Shown: positions 33,018-42,387, numbered from the stretch's first letter. The stretch: 64,000 nt of DNA from Defluviimonas salinarum (GCF_026013545.1 NZ_JAPDOG010000011.1:84473-148472); one strand, 5' to 3'. Translations and numbers: made by a program. The notes: a model not told the origin generated them from the sequence alone.

Positions 33018-33854
33018 ATGAGCGTCCAGATACAAAAGCAGGCAGTCATTACCGAAGAAAATGCATTTCAGGCCGGCGCGCATCAGCAGCTCTCCGCGCT
33101 TCTCGATATGCGAAAAACTTCCCCTGCGATTCCTCTTCGCACGCCTCGGGCGGCACTTTTCCATGAGGTGGCGGGCGAGAGTCCGGAGATCCGCCGCTCC
33201 CGCGAGATCCTGGTCGAGGCCTTGCGCATCCACGACCTCCTCGAGGCGCAGGCCTCACTCGTGACCGCCGCCACCGAGACCGAGAACGTCCACGCCTTCG
33301 GAATCGGCCACCTGCTCCACAACATCTTCCGCAAGCGGCTGATCACCAACAAGGAGATCGCCGCGTCACGGATCCTCGAGATGGTCTTCGAGTTCGAGAC
33401 CTCCCGCAATCCGGACAGGACGATCAATCGCCACCGCTTCATCTGCGCCCTCAAGCGCCTCGGGATCGTCGACAACACCCTGAGCGACCGCGCCCTGAAG
33501 CCTGCCGGCACCACGCCCTGCGTCAAGGCCCTCGGGGCGCTGATCGCCGACCGCTCCCAGGTCCCCTTCGACCAGATCGCCTCGTCGTCGCGCACCAAGC
33601 CGGTGGTCAAGGCCAGATTCCAGGCGATCTGGGTCATGCGCGTGGTCTGTGGCCATTCGCTCACGATGATCGGCTCCCACATGGGTAACCGCGACCACAC
33701 CACGATCCTCAACTCCATCAACAAGGTCGGCCTCACGATGGAAACCAACATGGGGTACCGGAAGGAGATGGAGAGCCTCTGCGAGAAGGCCGACACGATC
33801 GGCGTCATGCAGAACCGCAATATCCTCCTGCGTCAGAGCCGTCTCGTTCACTGA
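33018..33854 (+). CDS. Protein with a DnaA domain-IV-like C-terminus
   Basis: 278 aa. The C-terminal segment around residues 200-245 (ARFQAIWVMRVVCGHSLTMIGSHMGNRDHTTILNSINKVG) closely follows DnaA domain IV: a helix-turn-helix followed by the GxRDHTTVLxAxxKI signature that binds DnaA boxes. Domains I-III (including the AAA+ ATPase) are missing, so this is not an intact initiator. It may bind DnaA-box-like sites on the element, for replication or regulation. The start at 33018 has an SD (GGGGGAAAC, 5 nt away); an ATG reading to 32883 was rejected. A TGCGAAAAA motif (33107) is inside the gene. Confidence 0.75.
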   Translation: MSVQIQKQAVITEENAFQAGAHQQLSALLDMRKTSPAIPLRTPRAALFHEVAGESPEIRRSREILVEALRIHDLLEAQASLVTAATETENVHAFGIGHLLHNIFRKRLITNKEIAASRILEMVFEFETSRNPDRTINRHRFICALKRLGIVDNTLSDRALKPAGTTPCVKALGALIADRSQVPFDQIASSSRTKPVVKARFQAIWVMRVVCGHSLTMIGSHMGNRDHTTILNSINKVGLTMETNMGYRKEMESLCEKADTIGVMQNRNILLRQSRLVH

Positions 33855-33880
33855 TTTTGCAAAAAATTGAGAATTGGAAA

Positions 33881-33901
33881 GGCCGGCCAACCAGGCCGGC
33901 C
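33881..33901. terminator. Hairpin between convergent genes
   Basis: 8-bp stem GGCCGGCC / GGCCGGCC with a 5-nt loop between the DnaA-like gene and the minus-strand gene. A GC-rich structure with no T run. Confidence 0.5.
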
Positions 33902-33929
33902 CCGCGTAACCGCCGCGCCGCGTCGGATC

Positions 33930-35180
33930 TCAGCGCATCTTGAGCGCCCGGACCGGCAACAGCGGATCGGCCCCGTCCTGCTCTAGCGCCGTCTCGCAGA
34001 TCAAGGCATCGAGGACGACTTTCAGCCTGGCGATCTCTGTCTCGTCGGGCACCTCTTCGGGCGAGATGTTGACGATATGCCCTGCATCGGTCTCGGCGAT
34101 CTGCAAGCGCTCGACGGAAGGCCAGGAATAAAGGAAGGCCTGCCCTGCCGCGTCGCCGACCGGATCGCTGATCGCCAGGATGTCGCGCCCATCCGTGGAG
34201 ATCATGCAGGTCCGGAAGCTGTATCCGTGCATCGCCCCCCCGGCGATCCGTTCGGCGCGGCTACAGATCCGGTCCACCCATTCACCGGTAAGTATCCGGT
34301 CGGAGAACTCCTCGACAAGAGCCTCGAGCTCGGCCGGGGAGATCATGGCGACACCAAGCTTTTCGATCGGGGTCGTCGTCATCGCGCCGAAGACCTCGCG
34401 GCAGAGCCGGTCATTCGCGGTGACCATGCGCCGGAGCGCCTCCTCGGTGACCATGGCACCCCCCGCAGCCCGGACTTCGGCGCCCGACCGGGCGGCCGCG
34501 CTACTGAGGCCCGCCTCGCGCAGCAAGGTCGCGAGCGGCGCCGCGCCGGAGAGCCCGTCGGGATGGTCGCGCGCGAGGCGCGAGATCTGGGCGCGGATCA
34601 TGTCGGCGCGCGCCTTGCGCCCGAACTCCTCGTCGGAAACCGACAGGCGGACGTGGCCGGCGCCGTCGATCATGCTGGCGATGAAGGCCTGCCCGACCAG
34701 CGCGCCACCGAAGCGTTCCGTGTCCGGATTCGCGGATATGATCTCGAGCACCCCCTGGATTCCGGCGAGAACGCCGCCCTGGTCGGCCGAAAGCGATGTG
34801 CCGCGCTCCGACATGGCGATGAGCTGTTCGCGCGCGGAGAGCATGTTGAGCCCGGTGAACGGGATCCGGCGAGGGGCGCCGTCGGCGCCGGTGATCTCGA
34901 TCGCGAGACCCGCATCCTGGCCGGCCGGCACATGTCGACCCTCGATGCGCCTGCCCCAGTGCAAGGTGACAATGAGATCGCCGTAGCGCAGGTCCGGAAG
35001 CGTGGCCGGGTTTACCGGCGCCATGCCCGCCTGGGCCGCGCGCGCCGCCGCGACGCTGCTCTCCGTGACGAAAACCGCGCGCGCCTCGCTCTCGACATAG
35101 TCCCCGAGCGCCTCGTCGTAGGACAGGCCTATGCAGCCGAAACCGCTCGTGGTCATCAGAGCCCTGGTGTTTATCTTCAT
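33930..35180 (-). CDS. Unknown plasmid protein
   Basis: 416 aa, no signal peptide or recognised domain. N-terminal MKINTRALMTTSGFGCIG; a middle hydrophobic/charged mix with MLSAREQLIAMSERG, and a long predicted helical segment. The start at 35180 has SD GGAGAAAAG; the frame extends to 35288 but that part overlaps the next gene. Third gene of the leftward operon uvrD-like / LPD7-like / this. Function unknown. Confidence 0.5.
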   Translation of the reverse strand: MKINTRALMTTSGFGCIGLSYDEALGDYVESEARAVFVTESSVAAARAAQAGMAPVNPATLPDLRYGDLIVTLHWGRRIEGRHVPAGQDAGLAIEITGADGAPRRIPFTGLNMLSAREQLIAMSERGTSLSADQGGVLAGIQGVLEIISANPDTERFGGALVGQAFIASMIDGAGHVRLSVSDEEFGRKARADMIRAQISRLARDHPDGLSGAAPLATLLREAGLSSAAARSGAEVRAAGGAMVTEEALRRMVTANDRLCREVFGAMTTTPIEKLGVAMISPAELEALVEEFSDRILTGEWVDRICSRAERIAGGAMHGYSFRTCMISTDGRDILAISDPVGDAAGQAFLYSWPSVERLQIAETDAGHIVNISPEEVPDETEIARLKVVLDALICETALEQDGADPLLPVRALKMR

Positions 35181-35259
35181 GTCTTTTCTCCGGAACTCTT
35201 CGGGACGGTCCCGGGCGGAGCGTAATCCACGCCCGGGAAAACCGCAAAACGCGGCCCGG

Positions 35260-36618
35260 TCAGGACGGCGCGACAGTGGCTTCGTCATCAGGGTCGAAGG
35301 CGCTCGATTGCGGATCGTCCTTGACGGCGGTCTCGGGTTTCGCCGCGACCTTGGAGGTCTCGGAGTTCTTCGCGGCTTCCGCGGCCTTCGCTGCTTCAGC
35401 TGCCTTTTCGGCCTCCGACTGCGGCGGCACCGGCATCACGATATGCGTCTTCGAGAATACCCCGAACGGCCCCCAGAACTCCTTGATTTCGGCCTTCACG
35501 TTCGCCGCCTTCGCGGCCTTGATCGCGGCGAAGGCAAACTGCTTGTCGCCCTGCATCTTCAGCGATCCCCAGCCGCGCGAGATGCCCTCATGGACGGCGA
35601 GCGCCACCGCCTGCCCGGTGATCTTCCTGAACGCGATTGCATCCTTCGTGGCCAGGACGATACCGCCATCGAGGGTATGCGCCTTCATCTGCCCCCAGGC
35701 CGCGACCAGGTTGGCGGCCGGGCGCGTCGCCCTCTCGTCGAGCAGGCAGGCCCAGCGGATGCCGTGGTAGGGATCGGTGTCGATCCGGCGCAGGGTACGC
35801 CGCGTCGCCCAGTTGCGCACGCCCTCCGGCGGGTTGTGCTTCATGATGTAGTCATGGATCTCGTCGCCGCGCGCGAGCATCCTTTGCTGGAGCGCCAGGA
35901 GACCCTTGACGTATTCGTCCCGCGCCTCCTGGCTCACACCCTTCTTGCTCAGCCGCTCGAGATCCTGCTGCGGCGGCCAGGACATCATCACCGGCCAGAG
36001 ATGCGGCCGCCGCGGCGGAAAGCCGAGCGAGGCCAGATAGTCCTCGTGAGTCGGGACCGGCAGGGCCTCGGGCTCGGGATCGCCGCACATCACAAGGCAG
36101 TTCCCCGGCCGCGCGACCGCGGTGGATTCGAGGTGGGCGCGCTCGACGGGATCCTCCGGCTCGTCGATGAGCGCGATGCCGGGGCTCTTCGCCCCGGTTA
36201 TCGGCGTGTCGGTTATCGGCGTGTCGGAAGTACGGGTGCGTGCGGCGCTCCGTGCGGCGACTTCGCGATTGGCGCGGTCGAGCGGATCCTCCGGATCCTC
36301 GATGACCTGGATGCCTGGATCCGTCTCGGGCGCTGCGGAAGCCGAGCTCCCGGCCTGAGGCGCCTCCGTGAACGGATCCCTGGCCGGCTCCACGGGGGAC
36401 ACCTCCCCTTCAGGCACGCCCGCCTCGGGCTGCAGGATGCCGGAGAGCTGGTCGCGAACCTTTTCGGCCCCGGCCGGTTCGGTGGCGGACGGGGTCTCGA
36501 TCGTCGCGGCCTCCGGCGCCGCCAGTTCGGCGGACGGTGCCGGGAGCGGCGCGAACTCCTCCTCGTTCTCGAACTCCTCCTCGTTCGATTTGGGCAGCAT
36601 GGACAGAAGGATGCTCAT
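35260..36618 (-). CDS. LPD7-like domain protein
   Basis: 452 aa. N-terminal half is acidic, Pro/Ala-rich and low-complexity, with two related DPEDP(L/V)(D/E)RA segments (about 120 and 165). The C-terminal domain (about 300-395) has GGIVLATKDAIAFRKITGQ, then ISRGWGSLKMQGDKQFAFAAIKAAKA, the pattern of the large-polyvalent-protein-associated domain 7 seen in plasmid relaxases and related proteins. This suggests a plasmid DNA-processing link. The operon order is UvrD-like helicase, this gene (23 nt gap), then the unknown gene. Confidence 0.6.
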   Translation of the reverse strand: MSILLSMLPKSNEEEFENEEEFAPLPAPSAELAAPEAATIETPSATEPAGAEKVRDQLSGILQPEAGVPEGEVSPVEPARDPFTEAPQAGSSASAAPETDPGIQVIEDPEDPLDRANREVAARSAARTRTSDTPITDTPITGAKSPGIALIDEPEDPVERAHLESTAVARPGNCLVMCGDPEPEALPVPTHEDYLASLGFPPRRPHLWPVMMSWPPQQDLERLSKKGVSQEARDEYVKGLLALQQRMLARGDEIHDYIMKHNPPEGVRNWATRRTLRRIDTDPYHGIRWACLLDERATRPAANLVAAWGQMKAHTLDGGIVLATKDAIAFRKITGQAVALAVHEGISRGWGSLKMQGDKQFAFAAIKAAKAANVKAEIKEFWGPFGVFSKTHIVMPVPPQSEAEKAAEAAKAAEAAKNSETSKVAAKPETAVKDDPQSSAFDPDDEATVAPS

Positions 36619-36641
36619 TCTATGTCTCCTCGGGGTATCGG

Positions 36642-39419
36642 TCAGAAGCCGAATTCGGGTTCGCGGTCGCGATCGTCGTCGCGCGCCGCCATGTCGGGGT
36701 TGAAATAGTGCTCGGGGATCATGTCGCCGTGCGGCGCGTCCCCGAAGTCCTGCGAGGACATGTGCTCGAACTCCTCGTCGGAGATCGGCGCGAAGGGCGC
36801 CTCGAGCGGATCGTCGGGGACCGGCGCATCCCAGTCGGGATCGAAGTCGGGAACCAGGACGGGATGGCTCCGCTGGTCGGGAAGCGACGCCTCTTGTGCG
36901 GCGACCACGGGCATCGCGGGTGCGGCAGCCACGGGCTGATGTGCTGGCGACACCTCAAGGATGGAGCGCATCTGCTGTGACCCCGCACCGGCCTGGCGGA
37001 CGTCCGGCTCCGGGCGCGCGGTGCGCGGCTTCAGCCCGGCGGGGATATCGCTCACCCGGTAGACGCGATGATCGCGGTTGCGGATCGAGGCCAGCTCGAA
37101 GGCGGCGCGCGGCGCGCGGCGGATTTCCTCGATGAAGCGCGACGGATAACTGCGCTTCATCCGGATGAAGGGGCAGCCATTGATATTCCAGGACCGCGAG
37201 ATGCGGACGTCCTCGCGCGCCCGGGTGAGCGCCACGTAAGCCAGCCGGCGCTCCTCCTCGATCGACGCGTCGCCCTCCTCGAGGGCGCGCGAATGCGGCA
37301 CGATGCCCTCCATCCAGAAAGGCAGGCGCACCTTGTCGAACTCGAGACCCTTGGAGGCATGGGTGGTCATCACCTGGATGCCGGCCGCGGCCTCGGACTG
37401 GTCCATCTCGAGCGTCGCCTCCTGCATGAAGGCCTCGAGCGAGGGGAATTTCGATGCCTGCTCCAGCAGGATCGCGATATTGCCGATCCGGCGCGAGGCC
37501 TCGGAGAGCTGGCCGGCGCGGTCCGCGAGATCCTCGGGATCGAGATCGGCCGCGTCGACCTCCTTGCCGGACTTCTTCTCGGAGGAGGCCCGGATCAGCT
37601 CGGAGAGGAACTCCCTCGGCGGCGCATCGCGGAACGGCACATCACGCAGGCCGGCGCTCGACAGCGCATCCTTGCGCATCTCGGGCAGGTAGCCGCTGCG
37701 CTCGAGGATCGCGACGATCGCTGCTGCCGCATCGGGTGCCTGGGCCGCGTCATCACGCATCTGGCCGATGAGGTGACCGAACTGCTTGACGTTGCGGATG
37801 AAGGCGGTCTTGTAGGGCTCCCCGCCCTCGGGGATCACGATGCGGTCGCGGATGATCGTGCGCAGCTCCTCGCCGAAGCTCGTGCCCTTGGCGCGCGCAT
37901 TGGCACCCACCCGCCCCGTCGAGGTCGGCCCGAGGCCGCGCGCCGGCTTGTTGATGATCCGGCGCAGGTAGACCTCGGCATCAGGGTTGACGATGAAGCC
38001 AGCGAAGGCCATCGCGTCGCGGACCTCGGCGGTCTTGCGGATATCGGAGGCCTTGCCTTCTGACACCGGAAGCCCCGCGGCGCGCAACTCCCGTGCCACC
38101 GCCTTCGCGAGATCGCGGGTCCGGGTGAGCACGGCGAACTGCGAGGGATCCCCGCCATTGGCGATATGGGCCGCGGCCTCGGCCGCGAGGCGGCGGATCT
38201 CGTCGGCCGGCGTCACATGCTCCTCGATGAGCACCTTGCGGCGCTCCCGGAACGGATCGGCGGGTTCGAGTTCCTTGTCGTAGCGGCCGGTGTTGTTGGC
38301 GACGAGCGTGTTGGCGACCGTGAGGATCGAGGGTTGGCAGCGGTAGGAGGCCCTCAGGAACTTCACGTCGAGACCGGGATAGCGATCCCGGAGCGAGCGC
38401 ATGACCGAGGGATCGGAGCCGCGGAACGCGTAGATCGACTGGTCGTCATCCCCCACGAAGGCGACGGTCGGGCGCGGGAACCTGCGGACCCGGTAGGTAT
38501 TGACCTCATGCAGCCCGTCGCCGGCATTGGCATAGTTGTTGTCGGCGGCGCCCTCCGGGATCACCATTGGCCGGCCGCCATCGGTCAGGGCGTCGAGCCA
38601 GGCGACCTGGGCGCGGTTGATGTCCTGGACCTCGTCGATCATGAAGTGGCGGAACGAGGAGCGCCAGGAATTGCGGACCTCCTCGTTTTCCTGGAAGAGC
38701 TTCGTGACCCGGTTCATGAGGTCCGAGAAATCGACCGCGTTTTGCTCGGCGAGGGCGCGCTGGTAGGCCGAGTAGACCCGGGTGAAGTCCGGGGTCTCGA
38801 ATTTCGACAAGATCTTCTCCCAGCTCCGAAGTGTCGGCGACAGCCCCTCGCCCGCGAGCCTGGCGGCATGGATGTCGTAACGCTTCGCGGCCAGGAGATC
38901 GGCACTCAGGAGCCGCGCCTTGGCGATCTCGAGATCACGGAAAAACTCGTCGACGTCGAAGCTGTCGAGGTCGAGCCCCTCGGCCACCTCCTTGGCAAGA
39001 CCCGCGGCGTCGGCCTCATCGAAGATCGAGAAGTTCTTGCCGAGACCGGCCTTGGCCGCCTCGATGCGCAGGATCCGCAGCGACAGGCCGTGGAACGTGC
39101 CGATCCACGGCTCGCCGCCCTGCATCTGCGGATCGCGGGCGCGGAATCCCTCGAGAACCGGGGCGATGCGCTCGCGCATCTCACGCGCCGCCTTGTTGGT
39201 GAAGGTCACCATCATGATGCTGGAGGGATCGGCACCCAGGCCGCCCGCCGAGACCGGGCTCAGCATGTGAATGAAGCGGCCGACGAGCGTCCGGGTCTTG
39301 CCCGAGCCGGCGCCGGCGATGATCATCACCGGGTCAGCGGTCTGCAGCGCAGCCGCCCTTTGCTCACCGGACATCGAGCGGATGAATTCGATCGGATCGG
39401 ATGACATCCGGGCCTCCAT
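36642..39419 (-). CDS. UvrD/PcrA-like SF1A DNA helicase
   Basis: 925 aa ATP-dependent 3'-5' helicase, full length. Motifs in order: GAGSGKT (I), FTNKAAREM, MIDEVQDIN (II, with DEVQD), FVGDDDQSIYAFRGSD (III/Q-like), FLRASYRCQPSI (IV), TTHASKGLEFDKV (V) and YVALTRARED (VI). A C-terminal extension is acidic and variable. A plasmid-borne UvrD may help in conjugative or vegetative replication, together with the YqaJ exonuclease and DnaA-like protein. Two dispersed motifs lie 27 and 81 nt upstream. Start 39419 has an SD (GGAGAAAC). Confidence 0.9.
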   Translation of the reverse strand: MEARMSSDPIEFIRSMSGEQRAAALQTADPVMIIAGAGSGKTRTLVGRFIHMLSPVSAGGLGADPSSIMMVTFTNKAAREMRERIAPVLEGFRARDPQMQGGEPWIGTFHGLSLRILRIEAAKAGLGKNFSIFDEADAAGLAKEVAEGLDLDSFDVDEFFRDLEIAKARLLSADLLAAKRYDIHAARLAGEGLSPTLRSWEKILSKFETPDFTRVYSAYQRALAEQNAVDFSDLMNRVTKLFQENEEVRNSWRSSFRHFMIDEVQDINRAQVAWLDALTDGGRPMVIPEGAADNNYANAGDGLHEVNTYRVRRFPRPTVAFVGDDDQSIYAFRGSDPSVMRSLRDRYPGLDVKFLRASYRCQPSILTVANTLVANNTGRYDKELEPADPFRERRKVLIEEHVTPADEIRRLAAEAAAHIANGGDPSQFAVLTRTRDLAKAVARELRAAGLPVSEGKASDIRKTAEVRDAMAFAGFIVNPDAEVYLRRIINKPARGLGPTSTGRVGANARAKGTSFGEELRTIIRDRIVIPEGGEPYKTAFIRNVKQFGHLIGQMRDDAAQAPDAAAAIVAILERSGYLPEMRKDALSSAGLRDVPFRDAPPREFLSELIRASSEKKSGKEVDAADLDPEDLADRAGQLSEASRRIGNIAILLEQASKFPSLEAFMQEATLEMDQSEAAAGIQVMTTHASKGLEFDKVRLPFWMEGIVPHSRALEEGDASIEEERRLAYVALTRAREDVRISRSWNINGCPFIRMKRSYPSRFIEEIRRAPRAAFELASIRNRDHRVYRVSDIPAGLKPRTARPEPDVRQAGAGSQQMRSILEVSPAHQPVAAAPAMPVVAAQEASLPDQRSHPVLVPDFDPDWDAPVPDDPLEAPFAPISDEEFEHMSSQDFGDAPHGDMIPEHYFNPDMAARDDDRDREPEFGF

Positions 39420-39445
39420 GCTGTTTCTCCAAACTTTATGGGCGA

Positions 39446-39455
39446 TTTGCGAAAA
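39446..39455 (+). promoter_or_regulatory. TGCGAAAA dispersed motif upstream of helicase
   Basis: TTTGCGAAAA, 27 nt upstream of the helicase start. Confidence 0.45.
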
Positions 39456-39499
39456 CCGATCATGGTTTTCCCCATTATTCGGAGAATCTTCGCCCAGCA

Positions 39500-39509
39500 A
39501 TGCGAAAAA
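39500..39509 (+). promoter_or_regulatory. TGCGAAAA dispersed motif between divergent genes
   Basis: ATGCGAAAAA, 81 nt from the helicase start and 86 nt from the ribbon-helix-helix gene start; on the minus strand it is preceded by TATTAG as at 32864. Confidence 0.5.
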
Positions 39510-39594
39510 CTAATAGGATGTAGAACCTTCACAAAGGTAGATTCGGGTAAATCAATCAAGGCCCGGCCAGCCGGATCAGCCCAGGAGAAGCCAT

Positions 39595-40041
39595 ATGCCC
39601 GCACGGGAACCCGAGAAGATGCGTTCCGTGAACGTCAAGATGACGGATGCGATGATCAAGAAGATCGAGGCGAGAGGCCCGAACCGGAGCGAGACCATCC
39701 GTCATGTCCTGGCGGCGATCCTGGCGGCGCGCCGCGACGGTGTGCCGGCGCCGTTCGAGAGCGCGATCGAGGCGGCGATCCGCTCCTCCTCGAGGACACT
39801 GCGTCTCACCATGACCTCGAATGTCGATTGGCGTAAGGCGATCGTATGGCTGCCCGAGCGCATGCATCGCGAGATCGAGAAGGAATGCCGCGACCTCGAT
39901 GTCCGCCCGGCCGACTTCATCCGCGGCGCCATCATTGGCGCTACCGGCGATGATCCGGCCCGTGACATCATCAAGGAGGGCCACGAGATCTGGTCGAGCC
40001 AGGTCGTTGACGAGGCCCCCACCTCCGCGACCGGCTCCTGA
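39595..40041 (+). CDS. Double ribbon-helix-helix DNA-binding protein
   Basis: 148 aa. Two RHH-like units can be seen: residues about 8-42 (RSVNVKMTDAMIKKIE...RSETIRHVLAAIL) and 80-120 (KAIVWLPERMHREIEKECRDLDVRPADFIRGAII). Each has the short beta strand followed by two helices. Fused tandem RHH units occur in relaxosome proteins such as F TraY and in some partition or plasmid repressors. Placed immediately before the PBP gene (12-nt gap) and divergent from the helicase. It could bind oriT, a centromere, or the dispersed motif; none is proven. SD AGGAGAAG. Confidence 0.65.
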   Translation: MPAREPEKMRSVNVKMTDAMIKKIEARGPNRSETIRHVLAAILAARRDGVPAPFESAIEAAIRSSSRTLRLTMTSNVDWRKAIVWLPERMHREIEKECRDLDVRPADFIRGAIIGATGDDPARDIIKEGHEIWSSQVVDEAPTSATGS

Positions 40042-40053
40042 GACCGTCCGGCA

Positions 40054-42354
40054 ATGCCCGCCGGCATCTACAGCGTCACCAATATCGTCGCGGCCGCCAT
40101 CGGCACCGTGATGTCGGGGCCGTTCGGCAGCCTTTCGGTGCCGCAGACCCCCGAGATCGACGTCACGGCCAGCGCACGACCGGGCTATGTCCTGCACCTC
40201 GAAGGCGCCGGCGGGGAGGACCTCGGGCGGGCCGTCTCGTCCGTGCCGCTCAGGGTCGAGATGGACGCCCTGCCCGACCATTTCATCAACGCGGTGATCG
40301 CAGCCGAGGACACTCGCTATCTCGAGCATGCCGGGATCGATCCCGTGGGCACGCTCTCCGCCGCCCTTGACACCGCGCGCGGCCGCCTGAGGGGCGGATC
40401 GACGATCACCCAGCAGATGGTCAAGAACACCCTGACCGGCAACGAGCGCTCGCTCGGCCGCAAGGTTGTCGAGGCGATGGTCGCGGTCCGCGCCCATGAC
40501 GCGCTCGGCAAGCGCGAGGTGCTGCGCCGCTACCTGCAGAGCGCCTGGTTCGGCCGCGGGACCGGTGCAACGGATGCGCCGCGCGCCTGGTTCGGCAAGG
40601 AATGGGACGCGGTCAGCCTCGCCGAATCCGCGACCCTCGCGGCGATGCTGAAAGGGCCCGGCCTCTACGATCCCTGGACGAACCCCGATCTCACCCGGAA
40701 GCGGCGCGACCTGGTGATCGCGCGCATGGCGGATCTCGGCTGGGTCACGGCGGAGGCGGCCGAGACAGCGCGCGCAGAGCCTGTGACGGCGATCGCCCCC
40801 CCGGCAGAACCCGGCGCGGACCCCTGGATTGCCGCCGCGGCCCGCGCCGAGCTCAGCGCGCAAGGGACGCCTCCCGCGCGCGGCACCGCCCGGCTCACGG
40901 CCGACATGCGCCTCCAGGAGATCGCCACGGCGACACTCACCGAGGCGATCATCGCGCAATCCCCGATCCTTGCACCGGAGCGGGTTGCCCCCGAGCGGCT
41001 CCAGGAAATCACGGCCCTTGGCGAGGCGGCCCGCCTGCCCGGCGACCTGCGCGTCGCGTTGCCCGCGGGCAGTCCCTATTCGAGCGCTCTCCTCCTGTCG
41101 AAGGACGAGGGTGGGTGGGATGTGCTCACCGTGGCCGGCGGCCTGACCCATGATGTCCGCCTCGACGACCCGCACCGTGATTACCAACCGGCTCCCGGCG
41201 ACCTGGTCCCGGTCCTTGCGGGCGCGGCCGGTGACGGGCAGGCCTCGATGCAGATCCGGCTTCCGACGCAGATCCAGGGTGCGGTGGTGATCCTCGACCC
41301 GAAGAGCGGCGCGCTCCTGGCAAGTGTCGGCGGTGCCGATGCCGGGCTCACCGGCTTCGACCGCACCCGCGCGCTGCGCCAGCCCGGCTCGTCGATCAAG
41401 CCGTTCCTCTGGCTCGCCGCCCTCGGGATGGGTTTCGATGCCTGGAGCCCGGTCGAAGACATCGAGCACACCTATATCGGCCCTGACGGCCTACGCTGGT
41501 CCCCGAAGAACTACGACCACAGCCAGGCCGGACTGATCCCGCTCCATGCCGGGCTCGAAAGGTCCTCGAACCTCGCCGCGGCCTGGCTCGCCGACCGGAT
41601 CGGCATCGAGGCGATGGCCGCGATGGCCGAGGCGGCCGGCGCCTATCCCGGAAACGGCATGCGCCGACACCTCTCGGCCGCACTCGGGACCTCGGAGGTC
41701 TCCTTGCGCGATCTCGTGGCCGGCTATGCCGCGATCGTCAATGACGGGATGCCGCGCACGCCGCACCTCATCTCCTCCGTCATCACGCCGGACGGATCCG
41801 CAACCACGGCGGATCACCGGCGCCCGGGACCGATCGCCGGCCGTGCCGCGATCAACGATCTCCTCGCGATGCTGCGCGGCGTCGTCACCCGCGGCACGGC
41901 CGCCGAGGCGTTCCGGGGCCACCCGGTCACGCTGGTCGGCAAGACCGGCACGACGCAGGATTACCGAGACGCCTGGTTCGTCGGCATGACCCCGGATCTT
42001 GCGATCGGCGTCTGGCTCGGGCGTGACGACAACACCCCCCTGCCCGACGGGATGACGGGCGGTCGTGCCGCAGCGCCGATCGCGGCAAGGATCCTGAAGG
42101 CCGCGCATGATGTGGGGATCATTGACGGACTCGGCATTGGGGATGGGGTCATGAGTGCCGGGATCGACTGGCCGCCTCAGCCGCACGAGGCGCGCCGCAT
42201 CCAGCGCCCCGCCACCCCCGCCGTCGCGGATCGAGGGGCACACGACGAGGCGGACGGGTTCTGGGCGATCACCGACGACCAGCGCGACCGGCCGGTCGAC
42301 CTCGGTCCAGAAAACCGGAACGCCGATCTTCTCGACCAGACCTTCTGGAACTGA
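40054..42354 (+). CDS. Plasmid-borne class A penicillin-binding protein (PBP1C-like)
   Basis: 766 aa bifunctional peptidoglycan synthase. N-terminal membrane/leader segment, then GT51 glycosyltransferase: AAEDTRYLEHAGIDPVG and GGSTITQQMVKN (Glu91-type catalytic residue). The transpeptidase has SSIK (SxxK) at about residue 446, SSN, and KTGTT at about 628. All catalytic motifs are intact. Such enzymes are chromosomal housekeeping genes; a copy within a conjugation region is unusual. It could rebuild peptidoglycan around the channel or pilus, or help the host. The SD is weak. Convergent with an unknown gene; hairpin at 42368. Confidence 0.85.
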   Translation: MPAGIYSVTNIVAAAIGTVMSGPFGSLSVPQTPEIDVTASARPGYVLHLEGAGGEDLGRAVSSVPLRVEMDALPDHFINAVIAAEDTRYLEHAGIDPVGTLSAALDTARGRLRGGSTITQQMVKNTLTGNERSLGRKVVEAMVAVRAHDALGKREVLRRYLQSAWFGRGTGATDAPRAWFGKEWDAVSLAESATLAAMLKGPGLYDPWTNPDLTRKRRDLVIARMADLGWVTAEAAETARAEPVTAIAPPAEPGADPWIAAAARAELSAQGTPPARGTARLTADMRLQEIATATLTEAIIAQSPILAPERVAPERLQEITALGEAARLPGDLRVALPAGSPYSSALLLSKDEGGWDVLTVAGGLTHDVRLDDPHRDYQPAPGDLVPVLAGAAGDGQASMQIRLPTQIQGAVVILDPKSGALLASVGGADAGLTGFDRTRALRQPGSSIKPFLWLAALGMGFDAWSPVEDIEHTYIGPDGLRWSPKNYDHSQAGLIPLHAGLERSSNLAAAWLADRIGIEAMAAMAEAAGAYPGNGMRRHLSAALGTSEVSLRDLVAGYAAIVNDGMPRTPHLISSVITPDGSATTADHRRPGPIAGRAAINDLLAMLRGVVTRGTAAEAFRGHPVTLVGKTGTTQDYRDAWFVGMTPDLAIGVWLGRDDNTPLPDGMTGGRAAAPIAARILKAAHDVGIIDGLGIGDGVMSAGIDWPPQPHEARRIQRPATPAVADRGAHDEADGFWAITDDQRDRPVDLGPENRNADLLDQTFWN

Positions 42355-42367
42355 TATTCGGAAAAAA

Positions 42368-42387
42368 GGGGCCGCCGCGGCGGCCCC
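42368..42387 (-). terminator. Terminator for the 42448 gene
   Basis: Stem GGGGCCGCC / GGCGGCCCC; on the minus strand it is followed by TTTTTTC, so it ends the leftward gene. Confidence 0.75.
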
